Assembly: GCF_902859855.1 (NCBI RefSeq)
Contig: NZ_CADIKH010000021.1
Span: forward strand, 1 to 64,000
Direction of reading: 5' to 3'
DNA: 64,000 nucleotides
Source: Paraburkholderia humisilvae
Lineage (GTDB): Bacteria; Pseudomonadota; Gammaproteobacteria; Burkholderiales; Burkholderiaceae
Notes under the pieces: generated by a model
What the model was told of the DNA's origin: nothing
What the model saw: only the letters and a program-made list of their open reading frames with translations
The model's database searches: none
Shown here: piece after piece, positions 17,345-25,981 of the stretch
How the letters are laid out: each line of letters opens with the position of its first letter
How positions within the stretch are numbered: the stretch's first letter is position 1
Made by a program: the position numbers and the translations under genes

Positions 17345-18454
17345 ATGGCGTCAGAAACGGATCGAATGACCGAACAACCGGCCGATCTTCCGGCCGGCAG
17401 GGGAAAACGCTTTGTCGAGCGTCTTTACCGGCTTCGCATCGTCGGCTTCGGCTTGGGCTTTCTGTGCATCGCTTCGGTTCTGCTCGGCCAGCAGCGCGGC
17501 ATCGTGCTATGGAGCCTTGCGGTGTTCCACGGCTTTATCTGGCCGCATGTCGCGCGCCGCGCCGCGCTTGCGTGCGAAGTTCCATATCGCGGCGAGCGGC
17601 TCAACCTGATGGCCGATTCACTATTCGGCGGCTTCTGGATCGTCGCGATGCAGTTCAACGTGCTGCCCGGCGTGCTGATCCTCGTGATGCTCAGTATGGA
17701 CAATATCGCGGCGGGTGGCGTGCGTCTGTTCATACGCGGTATCGGCGCGCATGCAGCGGGCATTGCGGTTGGCGTGCTCGTCATGGGTGTCAAGTTCGCG
17801 CCGATGTCGACGATGACGACGATCATCGCGTGCCTGCCGCTCCTCATCATCTATCCGATCGCGTTTGGCTGGGCGATGTACCAGGTCTCGCAGAAGCTCG
17901 CCGCGCGCACACGCGAGTTCGAACACCTGAGCCGCACAGACGGGCTGACGAAGCTGTGGAACCGCCGCCATTGGGAGGGGCAACTCGCGGTGGAGTTCGA
18001 GCGTTGCCGCGCAAACGGCTACGCGTCCTGTCTGCTGCTGATCGACCTCGATCACTTCAAGCGCATCAACGACACGCTCGGTCATCCGGCCGGCGACGCG
18101 GTGCTGATCGCGTTCGCCGATCTGCTGCGCCGGCATTTCCGCGCAGGCGACAGCATCGGCCGCTATGGCGGCGAGGAGTTCGGCGTGGTGCTGCCCGGCG
18201 CAACGCTGCGCGAGACGCAGGCAATCGTGAGGGAATTGCTGATGCGGGTGCGCGAGCAGGCGCACGAGCCGGGCGCTTCATGCCCATGCACAATCAGCGC
18301 CGGGATCGCGCAACTGACATGCGATATGCCGGACTATCACCGATGGCTGCTCGAAGCGGACCGTAGCCTCTATCAGGCGAAGGCACAGGGACGTGACCGC
18401 ATTGTCGTCGCGGGTACGGCCGCGCCCGTTGCGGCGGCGGACGCGAGGACGTGA
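17345..18454 (+). CDS. MASE2-GGDEF diguanylate cyclase
   Basis: A 369-residue membrane protein. The N-terminal half has five to six hydrophobic helices of the MASE2 type (YedQ/AdrA-like); the C-terminal half is a GGDEF domain starting S-R-T-D-G-L-T-K-L-W-N-R-R. The active site reads R-Y-G-G-E-E-F, competent for c-di-GMP synthesis; an upstream R-x-x-D inhibitory site is not evident. Start uncertain: TTG 17303, ATG 17345 or ATG 17366; 17345 has AGGTGG upstream. It runs divergent from pit. c-di-GMP made here could bind proteins such as PilZ receptors; no such receptor is seen in the window. Confidence 0.88.
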   Translation: MASETDRMTEQPADLPAGRGKRFVERLYRLRIVGFGLGFLCIASVLLGQQRGIVLWSLAVFHGFIWPHVARRAALACEVPYRGERLNLMADSLFGGFWIVAMQFNVLPGVLILVMLSMDNIAAGGVRLFIRGIGAHAAGIAVGVLVMGVKFAPMSTMTTIIACLPLLIIYPIAFGWAMYQVSQKLAARTREFEHLSRTDGLTKLWNRRHWEGQLAVEFERCRANGYASCLLLIDLDHFKRINDTLGHPAGDAVLIAFADLLRRHFRAGDSIGRYGGEEFGVVLPGATLRETQAIVRELLMRVREQAHEPGASCPCTISAGIAQLTCDMPDYHRWLLEADRSLYQAKAQGRDRIVVAGTAAPVAAADART

Positions 18455-18512
18455 TCCGCCAGCGTCGCGCTGCGGTGCGTCATGTGAGTCTCACGCATCG
18501 TTCAGATCGAAA

Positions 18513-19556
18513 TCAGGTGGAAGAGAATTGCCGCCAGGACGCGATCGCGCGTAGCGTCACTTCGCACGACGATTCCTGTTCGGCCGATTGGTCCGATCGG
18601 TCGCGGGACCGCGCGCGTTCTGCCGGCACCGGATCAACTGCATAGCCGCGGCGCTCCCACGCGTCGAGTCCGCCCTTGACCGCGCGCACCTGCTTGAAAC
18701 CCTTGTCGCGCATTTGCTGCGACAACGTCCGCGCGGTCTCATGATCGGGGCACACGCAATAGACGACGGTATTGTGCTCAACCGATGATGCATCCACCTC
18801 GTCCAGCGAATTGCGCTCGACGCGCATCACGCGTGGCAGCCGGTACGGCTCCTGTTGCCGTCGCGGCTCCGGCCGCGCATCGAGAATCATCGGAGGCAGG
18901 GCCGGGCGCAACATCTCGTCGAGCCCCTCCGGCGTGACGCTTGAGAGTTCGAACGGAGATTGCATGCGCCAGCGCTGGATCAGCCGATAAAGCAGGTAGA
19001 GAAGCGCCAGCGCGACGAGGACGTCGATTGCCGTCCAGCCGTGATGGCGCACTTCGACGATGAACATCCGCAAATGCCGCTCGAACAGCGCGCCGCCGAG
19101 CAGCCAGAAGGTCGCCCATGCGGTCACCCCGAGCGCATCCCACGCGAAGAAGATAGCGGCGCTGACGCGCGTCGTACCCATCAGCGGCGGCGTGATGATG
19201 GCAAGACCCGGGACGAACTTCGACACGGCGACAATGCCGGGTCCGAAACGGGCAAATAGCGCTCGTGCTTTTCTGACACGCTTGTCGACGGTAACCGATA
19301 AACGCGCGAGTCCGCGAATCAGCCGGCGGCCGAATATCCGGCCGGCGGTGAACCAGACGCTGTCACCGGTCAGCGCACCGAGCGCCGCCGCGCCGAGCAC
19401 GTGCCAGAACAGCAAGCGGTGGTCCATGACCGCGACGCCGGCGAATAGCAGCAGCGGCACCGCTGGAATCGGAATGCCCAGGCGCGCAATCAGCACATTC
19501 AGGAACACCACCGCGCTGCCCCATTTCGCGACTGCGTCGGCCGGAAATTCGATCAC
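18513..19556 (-). CDS. DedA-family membrane protein fused to a rhodanese domain
   Basis: 347 residues. Start at GTG 19556 with AAGGAG upstream; a longer frame to 19595 lacks a site. The N-terminal two thirds is a DedA/VTT protein (F-x-x-R-F-x-P-G pattern seen as FARFGPGIVAVSKFVPGLAI). After a helix near residue 205 comes a cytoplasmic rhodanese domain with the active-site Cys in V-Y-C-V-C-P-D-H-E-T-A-R and the later V-x-G-G-L-D-A-W. DedA proteins act in undecaprenyl phosphate or phospholipid recycling; rhodaneses carry sulfane sulfur or act as sensors. The role of the fusion is not known to me. Confidence 0.85.
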   Translation of the reverse strand: MIEFPADAVAKWGSAVVFLNVLIARLGIPIPAVPLLLFAGVAVMDHRLLFWHVLGAAALGALTGDSVWFTAGRIFGRRLIRGLARLSVTVDKRVRKARALFARFGPGIVAVSKFVPGLAIITPPLMGTTRVSAAIFFAWDALGVTAWATFWLLGGALFERHLRMFIVEVRHHGWTAIDVLVALALLYLLYRLIQRWRMQSPFELSSVTPEGLDEMLRPALPPMILDARPEPRRQQEPYRLPRVMRVERNSLDEVDASSVEHNTVVYCVCPDHETARTLSQQMRDKGFKQVRAVKGGLDAWERRGYAVDPVPAERARSRDRSDQSAEQESSCEVTLRAIASWRQFSST

Positions 19557-19682
19557 GGGAAGTCTCCTTGCGGCGCATGGCGGACCCAAGCTCAAGCTAA
19601 ATGAGGTAAAGCCAATGCAGGTAGTGGACGTCCGGTCCTACGATTGTTGCATGGATGCGCGCCGCATGCATGACGCAGGGGA

Positions 19683-21686
19683 TCACCGCGCAATCAGCGT
19701 GATCGGGACGCCTTTGCAACCCATCCCCCGCGACATCTGGAATTCCTGCCATTCCGGTCTGCCTTGATCGGCAATCATAGGGTCGATCCGATGGTCGGTG
19801 TACAGAACGTTGAATGGCCACGAAGGACGCAGCAGCCGTTCGTGTACGAGCGAGCCGAGCCAGATCGGCGTCGCGGGCGCGCCGGCCTTGCGCTGCACCG
19901 CATAGCCGGTCTGCCAGAAACGCAGCACATCGCGCTCGTCGCGGCGTTCGCGCTCGCGGGCGAAGACAAGGGGCGACGGTACGCCGTCGTTGAGCTTTGG
20001 CAGTACCGGCAGGTCCATCGCGGGCACGTCAGGCGAGATGAGTGAAAAGAGGCTGCGCGCGGAGAAACGCGTGCCCGGCACCCAGCCGCGGCTGCTGAGC
20101 TGCTGTTTAATCTGATCGGCGTCGCCGGTCCACTGCACGGTGATCGGCTCGCGCCGGTCACCCTTCAGGTCCGAGCGATAGCATGGGAAGGTCTTCCACA
20201 GCGAATCGGTCCATTGAGCTTCGCTGACGACAATGGCCGGGCGGTTCACCATCGGCGGCATCGCGAGCGACTCAGGCTGAAAGCGGTATTGCAGCACGAC
20301 ACTCACGCAGATTACCGCGAGCACGACGACCGGCATCCACGGGCGCGGCGACCGGATGCGCGGGTTGCGCCAGACTGCGGTCAACGCGACGATCGCCACC
20401 CAGAACGCGGCAAATGCGGCACCCCCGATCGCATCCGAAAAAGCGAAGCGGCCCGAATAGACACCAGCAAATGCAATTGCGATGAGGATCGCGGTACTGA
20501 CCGTCGTCACGATGATCGCGCTGTAGACGCCGGCCCGGCGCGTGAGAATAAAGCCAAGGAAGCCGTAGATCACCACGCTTGCCGCGACGTGGTTGCTTGG
20601 AAAGGCGTATCCGTCGGCGCTGCCACCCCAGGGCGGGGTGCGATGCACGATGAGCTGAATCGCGACGATCAGCGCCTGCGAAAACGTGACCGCGACTACC
20701 CAGTAGACGACGGTGCGCCAGCGGCGCTCGTATGCCATCCATAGCACGCCGGTTGCGATCAGCGCGGTCAGCGTTGGCACCGTGCCGAGCGCGGTCACGC
20801 GGGCGAGTACGTCGGCAAGCCATGGCGAGTGGATCGAACGCATGAAGCGGTAGACCGACATATCGATCTGCACCAGCGGGTCGCTACGCACGACGTCCTG
20901 CAGTACCCCGAAGAAAATTCCGGCGCACAGCAACACGAAGATCGAGATCGCGATGACCAGCACGGCGCTGTGCTGGTCCGGATCGATCATGTGAAGCACG
21001 AAGCGGCCGGCGCGCCCACGATGATGGCGCGCCCACTGCACGACGTGCCGCTGTGACGTGATTGCCCATGCGTGCGCATGCGAAAGAAGGAAGTGCGCGA
21101 CGACGTAGATGACCCACACGGCGCCGACGATGATCGCCAGCGCGGCGACGAGCCGGAACGACACGTCGCCGGCAAGCTGTATCGATGCGCCGAATACGAC
21201 GCCCGGCAGGATATGCGCGGGCGCCCACAACGCCGCGGAAAGCACGTTCATTGCGTAGAAGCGCGCGGGCGGCATTTCCAGCATGCCCGCCACCACCGGC
21301 ACGACCGCGCGCAGCGGCCCGACAAAACGTCCGAACACGACCGCTTTGGCGCCGTATTTGTCGAAGTACTGATGGCCTCTGTCGAGTAGTTTCGGATGCG
21401 TGCGGAACGGCCATACCCCAGGGATGATGTGCCGATAGCGATGACCGACCCAGTAGCTGATGCCGTCGCCCGCGACTGCGCCCAGGATTCCGAAGGCGAG
21501 TACCCAGCCGAGGTTCAGCGAGCCGGTGCCGACCAGCGCGCCCGCAATGAACAGCGTGGTGCTGCCAGGCACGAACGTCCCGATGACGGCGAGCGCCTCG
21601 AGAAAGGCGGCAAGAAAGACGACCGCCAACGTCCATCCAGTGTGCCCCCCTAGCAGGTGCAGCAACTGGATGTACGCATGCTCCAT
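19683..21686 (-). CDS. DedA - PAP2 - LssY_C three-domain membrane protein
   Basis: 667 residues. Domain 1 (about 1-200) is DedA/VTT with F-V-P-G-S-T and F-x-x-F-G-R-F-V-G-P-L-R. Domain 2 (about 230-440) is a PAP2-like phosphatase: R-T-P-P-W-G-G and F-P-S-N-H-V-A-A-S (normally P-S-G-H). The third PAP2 motif reads G-R-F-A-F-S-D-A-I-G-G, where the usual nucleophile His (G-x-H-W-x-S-D) is Phe, so phosphatase activity is doubtful. Domain 3 (about 500-667) matches the LssY C-terminal domain. GGGAG precedes ATG 21686. A typical job would be dephosphorylating lipid pyrophosphates at the periplasmic face. Confidence 0.82.
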   Translation of the reverse strand: MEHAYIQLLHLLGGHTGWTLAVVFLAAFLEALAVIGTFVPGSTTLFIAGALVGTGSLNLGWVLAFGILGAVAGDGISYWVGHRYRHIIPGVWPFRTHPKLLDRGHQYFDKYGAKAVVFGRFVGPLRAVVPVVAGMLEMPPARFYAMNVLSAALWAPAHILPGVVFGASIQLAGDVSFRLVAALAIIVGAVWVIYVVAHFLLSHAHAWAITSQRHVVQWARHHRGRAGRFVLHMIDPDQHSAVLVIAISIFVLLCAGIFFGVLQDVVRSDPLVQIDMSVYRFMRSIHSPWLADVLARVTALGTVPTLTALIATGVLWMAYERRWRTVVYWVVAVTFSQALIVAIQLIVHRTPPWGGSADGYAFPSNHVAASVVIYGFLGFILTRRAGVYSAIIVTTVSTAILIAIAFAGVYSGRFAFSDAIGGAAFAAFWVAIVALTAVWRNPRIRSPRPWMPVVVLAVICVSVVLQYRFQPESLAMPPMVNRPAIVVSEAQWTDSLWKTFPCYRSDLKGDRREPITVQWTGDADQIKQQLSSRGWVPGTRFSARSLFSLISPDVPAMDLPVLPKLNDGVPSPLVFARERERRDERDVLRFWQTGYAVQRKAGAPATPIWLGSLVHERLLRPSWPFNVLYTDHRIDPMIADQGRPEWQEFQMSRGMGCKGVPITLIAR

Positions 21687-22348
21687 AGAAATCTCCCGAT
21701 CTAGAACAGTGAGGGCGCCAGGCGCCGATACCTATCGGCATGGTGCGGCTTGCATCAACTTAACAGTCTAAGGGTAATACGCCTATGCGCGCAGCAGACC
21801 TTGCCTGAGCGCTGCATGGATGGAACTCAAGCGCGCAACCCGAACGTTGCACCGATAGCCGTTATATTCGAAACGTAAGAATGGCGGGCCTCGGGTTGGT
21901 TGAAGTGGCGAAGCGGTTCGTGTTGGCATGGTAATACCCGATCATTGAATTGAGGACACCTGGCCCGTGCGGGTAAGCTCACGAACTTTCAAGCAACCTG
22001 ATTGGCGGATCACCCACACAGTGTCGATTCGATCTCTGGAATTTGCATTGCTGTTCCGGAATGTATCCGCATCTGACCTGAGACCGCACTCTCACGGCGT
22101 GTTGCACATGATCGACGTGCTTGCCGTTCTGTTAAAAACGGCTAACGGTTTGCCAGTGTTCATGCGGTGAAATAGGAAAAATGACGGCTTGACTGCCTTG
22201 CGCATAATTTCAATAGTCGTGATTCGCTTTTTTACGACGTTTGCTAAGCCTGAAATTGTTGTTATTACCTTACTTTACGTTCAAAACATAGCACTTCAAT
22301 GTATATCCATGGCATAGTCCGTTTGTATCGTTCAACCAGGAGAGGAGT
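21687..22348. other. Intergenic region, relatively AT-rich 3' half
   Basis: About 660 bases between divergent genes. The 22160-22340 part is clearly lower in GC than the surroundings and would form the promoter and leader of the H-NS-like gene, a usual place for H-NS autoregulation. Short open frames here (for example 21967-22170) have no ribosome binding site and I do not call them genes. Confidence 0.5.
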
Positions 22349-23089
22349 ATGGCCACATTGGAGCAGATCCAGGCGCGTATGAAAAAGCTGCAAGCGCAGG
22401 CCGAAGTCATTATTGCAAGACGGGCTCAAAGCGCGCTTGACCAGATTCGCGAACTGATGCTCAAGCATGGGCTTACGACGCACGATATCGAAACGCGCGC
22501 GAAGGCCAGACGCGAACGGGAACGGGCGCAAAGGCTCGGGCTTGGCGCAGGCAAGCTCAAAAGCGCCGGCGCGACGAAAGGCAAGCTGCCTCCGAAGTAT
22601 CGTGACCCGAAGACGGGCGCCACCTGGAGTGGGCATGCCCGGCCGCCGGCATGGATCAAGAACGTGAAAGACAGAAGCAAGTTCTTGATCGATGGCGGCA
22701 GCGCGGCAGTCGAGGCTAGCGCTGCGATCAAGACGGCGGCGAAGAAGGCCGCAAGCAAGACAGTGGGTCGTAAAGCGGCGGCTAAGAAGGCGGCGGTCAA
22801 GAAGGGTGTGGCTAGAAAGATTGCTGCGGGACACACCGGCGCCAAAAAGACTGCGGCAAAGAAGAGTGCCGGCAGGAAAGCGGCTAAAAAGGCTACCTCT
22901 GCGCGGACGGCTGCTGCTGGAAAGACGGCTGCAAAGAAGGGTGCGGCGAGGAAGGCGGTCGCGAGAAAAGCCGTTGCCGGGAAAACAGCTGCGCGCAAAA
23001 CTGGTCGCGGCACGGCGAGAAAAGCGGTGGCGCGCACCGCAACGGCCGCCGCACCCGTGGCGGCCAATGGTGCGATCACGCTAAGCTAG
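22349..23089 (+). CDS. H-NS family nucleoid protein with histone H1-like Lys/Ala tail
   Basis: 246 residues. The N-terminal 40 form the oligomerisation coiled coil (MATLEQIQARMKKLQAQAE and on). Residues 75-105 carry the H-NS DNA-binding core: K-Y-R-D-P-K-T-G-A-T-W-S-G-H-A-R-P-P-A-W-I. After residue 120 comes about 120 residues of degenerate K-K-A-A/R-K-A-A repeats, like eukaryotic H1 or AlgP/BpH1 tails. AGGAG lies just before ATG 22349. It should bind AT-rich minor grooves and condense DNA; the basic tail would add sequence-independent binding. Tail length is expected to vary between strains. Confidence 0.9.
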   Translation: MATLEQIQARMKKLQAQAEVIIARRAQSALDQIRELMLKHGLTTHDIETRAKARRERERAQRLGLGAGKLKSAGATKGKLPPKYRDPKTGATWSGHARPPAWIKNVKDRSKFLIDGGSAAVEASAAIKTAAKKAASKTVGRKAAAKKAAVKKGVARKIAAGHTGAKKTAAKKSAGRKAAKKATSARTAAAGKTAAKKGAARKAVARKAVAGKTAARKTGRGTARKAVARTATAAAPVAANGAITLS

Positions 23090-23150
23090 GCGGCGCCCCA
23101 ACTGTCGAGCGGTAGTAAAGGGTAACCGGCAGAGTAAAGGGCAGCGCAAA

Positions 23151-23203
23151 AAGCGGCGGCACGCACGGCGAGACTTCGCCGTCGCGTTGCCGCCGCTTCG
23201 CTT
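23151..23203. terminator. Long GC-rich hairpin between convergent genes
   Basis: An outer stem AGCGGCGGCA/TGCCGCCGCT and an inner CGGCGA...TCGCCG stem lie between the 3' ends of the H-NS-like and YigZ genes. There is no clear T run, so it may act with Rho or as an RNA stabiliser. Confidence 0.4.
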
Positions 23204-23211
23204 AAGCGGGC

Positions 23212-23895
23212 TTAACCGATGTTTGACGGAAAGACTGCGCGTCCCTGCGTAAGATCGCGCAATGCGTCACGTGCATCGTCAAGCATGGTAACGGGCATAC
23301 GAATCGCGAAACCAACGGCCATTCCATATGTGCTGCTTTCCAGCGCGTAGTTTAGCTGTTCAATCCAGCGGCGCACCCGCGCTTCGTCCGCATAGCCGAT
23401 TTCGACGGAAAGCGTGGCGAGTGCGATTCGTTCGACGCGTGGCGCCTCTTGCAACACGCTTGCAATGGCCTCGGTATAAGCGCGCACGAATCCGCCGGCA
23501 CCCAGCTTGACGCCGCCGTAATAGCGAACGACCGCGGCCAGTACGCCATCGAGATCGTGATGGCGCAGCACCTCGAGAATCGGACGGCCGGCTGTACCTG
23601 ACGGCTCGCCGTCATCGGACATCCCCGACTGGCCGCCGGCCAGCAACGCCCAGCAGACGTGTGTCGCCGCCGGATGCGCGGCACGCAGACGGCGCAACTC
23701 GTCCATCGCGGCATCACGGTCCGCGACGGGAATCGCGTAGGCGATAAAGCGGCTCTTGCGGATCTCGAGTTCCGCGGTCAAAGCACTCGGCAGGGTATAG
23801 GTCGGCAAGGCGGGTGATGGTGTCGGCGACGCGCAACAAAGCGATGCGCGAGGTTCCATGTTAACGGATGCGACGCGATCGGTGGGCGAAAGCAT
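23212..23895 (-). CDS. YigZ/IMPACT family protein
   Basis: 227 residues. The UPF0029 core is clear: K-S-R-F-I-A-Y, A-T-H-V-C-W-A-L, then D-D-G-E-P-S-G-T-A-G-R-P-I-L and Y-Y-G-G-V-K-L-G-A-G-G-F-V-R-A-Y. This matches bacterial YigZ, related to the N-domain of the GCN2 inhibitor IMPACT. The role is ribosome- or RNA-linked and not settled. I chose ATG 23895 because GGAGGGG lies six bases upstream; ATG 23859 has none. A frame running further upstream is not credible. The first peptide gene of the secretion system ends 59 bases upstream. Confidence 0.88.
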   Translation of the reverse strand: MLSPTDRVASVNMEPRASLCCASPTPSPALPTYTLPSALTAELEIRKSRFIAYAIPVADRDAAMDELRRLRAAHPAATHVCWALLAGGQSGMSDDGEPSGTAGRPILEVLRHHDLDGVLAAVVRYYGGVKLGAGGFVRAYTEAIASVLQEAPRVERIALATLSVEIGYADEARVRRWIEQLNYALESSTYGMAVGFAIRMPVTMLDDARDALRDLTQGRAVFPSNIG

Positions 23896-23954
23896 TGGCG
23901 GCCCCTCCAACGTTATGTCGAAGAGGGCCGCCTGTTTGCGTAACGCCGGCCTCG

Positions 23955-24197
23955 CTATAGGTACGACCCTTTGATACGGCCTTCGAAGATAGCTGTGTTG
24001 ATATCCCAGTCGTCGACCGTGCCGACGCCGTGGCCATCGACGCCCACAATCACTGAGCGACCGCCGACGATACGTTTCATTTTGTCCCGCGCGAGCGCGA
24101 TCCGTCGCAGTTCGCGAATGTGCGGCGCATTCGACGCGTCCGATACGTTTGACACTTCTGGCGAAGACAGGTCGTTGACGACAAGCGTGGCTTTCAT
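23955..24197 (-). CDS. Double-glycine leader peptide P1 (variant leader)
   Basis: 80 residues, ATG 24197 with AAGGAGT upstream; the longer frame to 24266 is not used. The N-terminus L-V-V-N-D-L-S matches the family leader, then about 20 extra residues intervene, and the leader ends L-A-R-D-K-M-K-R-I-V-G-G at residues 45-46. The 34-residue core starts RSVIVGVDGHGVG and is Gly/Asp-rich, unlike the Asn-rich cores of P3-P6. It probably passes through the C39 transporter at 38.5 kb, which would cut after GG. A sigma54-type promoter lies 53 bases upstream (24250-24265). Confidence 0.7.
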   Translation of the reverse strand: MKATLVVNDLSSPEVSNVSDASNAPHIRELRRIALARDKMKRIVGGRSVIVGVDGHGVGTVDDWDINTAIFEGRIKGSYL

Positions 24198-24249
24198 GGC
24201 ATGACTCCTTGATGTGAGGCGAGCACGACGTTGTGCCCGCATCGACTCG

Positions 24250-24265
24250 CGCAAGGTGAATGCCA
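24250..24265 (-). promoter_or_regulatory. Candidate sigma54 (-24/-12) promoter of P1
   Basis: Read on the minus strand: TGGCAT-TCACC-TTGCG. GG and GC have the exact 10-base separation sigma54 requires, and 10 of 11 consensus positions fit TGGCAC-N5-TTGCA/T loosely. The transcript would start about 40 bases before ATG 24197. Confidence 0.7.
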
Positions 24266-24521
24266 TTGACGAAACATTGCGTGCGGCAGCGCACGGTTGG
24301 GTTCAAAAGCGTTGCGGTTGGTACGTGAGGCGGCAGGTGTCGTGCGTACTGGCCTGTCGAGGCAAGCGGTTCGACAAGCGGCCTGTTGGGTGCCGCCGCA
24401 CACCCGGACGCTGTCTGTTGGGTGAGCGGGAGCGGATCGCGTGCCGATCGTCCACACAAGCACGCGCACGCGCGTGCATCGCGCGATGTAACGCGGCAGG
24501 TCGACGTATTGCGTGCGACGG

Positions 24522-24749
24522 CTATTTGCGCAACAGGCTTTGCGGTGGAATTCGCTCGTCGACAGTTTGCCGCGCGGAAGAAAAGCCCGGCGGAAAATCG
24601 ACGACCCTCGCTACCGTAGGGGACGCGGTGGGTTGATCCGTCGCGCCGAACAGGCGCGCACCGAAACGTGTACCACCGACGATCGCGGTCATCGCCGCGC
24701 GGTCGAGTTCGACGCTGGCGGACAGGTCTTTGATAACGAGCTTGGCCAT
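24522..24749 (-). CDS. Double-glycine leader peptide P2
   Basis: 75 residues starting at ATG 24749. Leader residues 1-26 fit the family: L-V-I-K-D-L-S, then V-E-L-D-R-A-A-M-T-A-I-V-G-G. The 49-residue core (TRFGARLFGATDQ...) is basic and Pro-rich and lacks the Asn-rich pattern of its sisters. No convincing sigma54 site is seen in the 189 bases before it, so it may be read from the P4-P3 transcript. Cargo role is inferred from the leader. Confidence 0.7.
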   Translation of the reverse strand: MAKLVIKDLSASVELDRAAMTAIVGGTRFGARLFGATDQPTASPTVARVVDFPPGFSSARQTVDERIPPQSLLRK

Positions 24750-24938
24750 GGCTGTTCCCGAAGCTTGATCAGATCACGCGGCGCATGCTGTCGATGTGGA
24801 AGTTGCATCGCATCAGACTTCACGCGAACCGCATTCGGCTCGAACAACCAGTATAGGAAAATGCGTACGCTTCGGATACCTGAAAGCGCGCGCTAGCGCA
24901 CGGTGCGGAGGCCCCCGTGCCTCCACAGCAGACCGTGA

Positions 24939-25211
24939 TTACACGACTGCATTCGTGCTTGCCCAAAGCTTCGGGCTGACATTCAGGTTCGGCGGCACGA
25001 AGCCCGCGCCGATCACACCGATATTGTTCAGTGCTTCGACGTTGACGAACTGCATCTGCGTGATGTTCTGGTTAACGCCGATATTGACGTTGGCAACCGG
25101 GCCGAGGCCGGCGAGCCATGAATTGCCGGGTGCGCCGCCCGAGACGGCGGACATCGCGCGGCGCTCGAGTGCCCGGGTACCGGACAGATCGCGGATGATG
25201 ATGGACGACAT
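24939..25211 (-). CDS. Double-glycine leader peptide P3
   Basis: 90 residues, ATG 25211 with GGAGA seven bases upstream; a longer frame to 25295 is rejected. The leader is I-I-I-R-D-L-S ... A-L-E-R-R-A-M-S-A-V-S-G-G, again 26 residues. The 64-residue core begins APGNSWLAGLGPV and continues with alternating Asn/Val/Ile (V-N-I-G-V-N-Q-N-I-T-Q-M-Q), a pattern that would suit a beta-rich, extracellular structure. It follows P4 by 119 bases on the same strand and has only a weak -24/-12-like site of its own. Confidence 0.75.
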   Translation of the reverse strand: MSSIIIRDLSGTRALERRAMSAVSGGAPGNSWLAGLGPVANVNIGVNQNITQMQFVNVEALNNIGVIGAGFVPPNLNVSPKLWASTNAVV

Positions 25212-25330
25212 GATATTTCTCCAAGGAAGCGAAGGGCAAAGGCAGCGGGAAGCGGTGGACAGGCGGACTGCAATGAACGGGAGCGCGTGCGGCATGCGTG
25301 CTCCCGGTTCCCGTGCGCGTGTCGCTGCGA

Positions 25331-25600
25331 TCAGTACACGTTGACGTTGTTCGTGCCAGTCATCGTCGGCGTGATCGTCGTGTCGAAATTCTTCGTGAAC
25401 GCGTTGCCGTTGTTGCTGACGTTGCTGACGTCCATCGACTGGTTTACAAGCTGCTGCGCGTTAACCGTCTTGCTGTTATCGAACTTCAACGACAGGTTCG
25501 GGTACGACGGGTACGCGATATAACCACCGCGCACAGCCTTCATGGCCTTGCTGTCGAGTTGTTCGGTCAGGGACAGGTCTTTGATGGTGAGCGATTTCAT
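25331..25600 (-). CDS. Double-glycine leader peptide P4
   Basis: 89 residues from ATG 25600 with AGGAGAA upstream. The leader L-T-I-K-D-L-S ... Q-L-D-S-K-A-M-K-A-V-R-G-G ends at residue 26. The 63-residue core starts YIAYPSYPNLSLKFDNSK, contains Q-Q-L-V-N-Q and V-S-N-N-G-N-A-F, and ends in a Thr/Asn-rich TTITPTMTGTNNVNV. It is a close paralogue of P5 (about three quarters identical), and even its promoter and leader RNA match P5. A sigma54 site lies at 25674-25689. It is probably the first gene of a P4-P3(-P2) run. Confidence 0.8.
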   Translation of the reverse strand: MKSLTIKDLSLTEQLDSKAMKAVRGGYIAYPSYPNLSLKFDNSKTVNAQQLVNQSMDVSNVSNNGNAFTKNFDTTITPTMTGTNNVNVY

Positions 25601-25673
25601 GAAAGTTCTCCTAACAGGGAAAAGATGGGTCTTGCGGTTCGTTTGAGCATTCTGTCTGCTCGGAGGTCACTTA

Positions 25674-25689
25674 CGCACAGGCTGTGCCA
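25674..25689 (-). promoter_or_regulatory. Candidate sigma54 promoter of P4
   Basis: Minus strand: TGGCAC-AGCCT-GTGCG, perfect -24 hexamer and correct spacing to the -12 GC. It lies 74 bases before ATG 25600. The same 16-mer, differing at one base, precedes P5. Confidence 0.75.
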
Positions 25690-25981
25690 GACGTGCGATC
25701 AGACAGCCTTAAAGCGATCAGGCCATTGATGCACAAGGGCCTATCCGCCTGCAACGCAATCGGCGCGCATCGCATGCGATGAACGGCACGCCGACGATGA
25801 CGGTTCGAGGCCAACGGATTGCCCAAAGTTGTTGGCCGTTTCGCAACACAGCCGGTTCGCGCGGCACTCGGTCAATTCTGTTTGCGAAAGAGAAACGTGC
25901 GGGCTACTATCGAACGAGCGCATGTAATTGATTACGACAGGATCCCTCTCATCCCAACAAGCGCCGCATCGCTTTGCACCC

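Noticed and set aside
22426..23079. Hydrophobic 217-residue ORF opposite the H-NS-like gene
   Set aside because: Ala/Phe/Leu-rich because it is antisense to Lys/Ala codons; not a membrane protein.
24750..24938. Separate sigma54 promoter for P2
   Set aside because: The only spacing match has a -24 box unlike the others; there is also a GGAGGC/GCCTCC hairpin, but without a T run.
25212..25330. Separate sigma54 promoter for P3
   Set aside because: Only a weak GG-N10-GC match (CGGGAG-CACGC-ATGCC on the minus strand); read-through from P4 is simpler.
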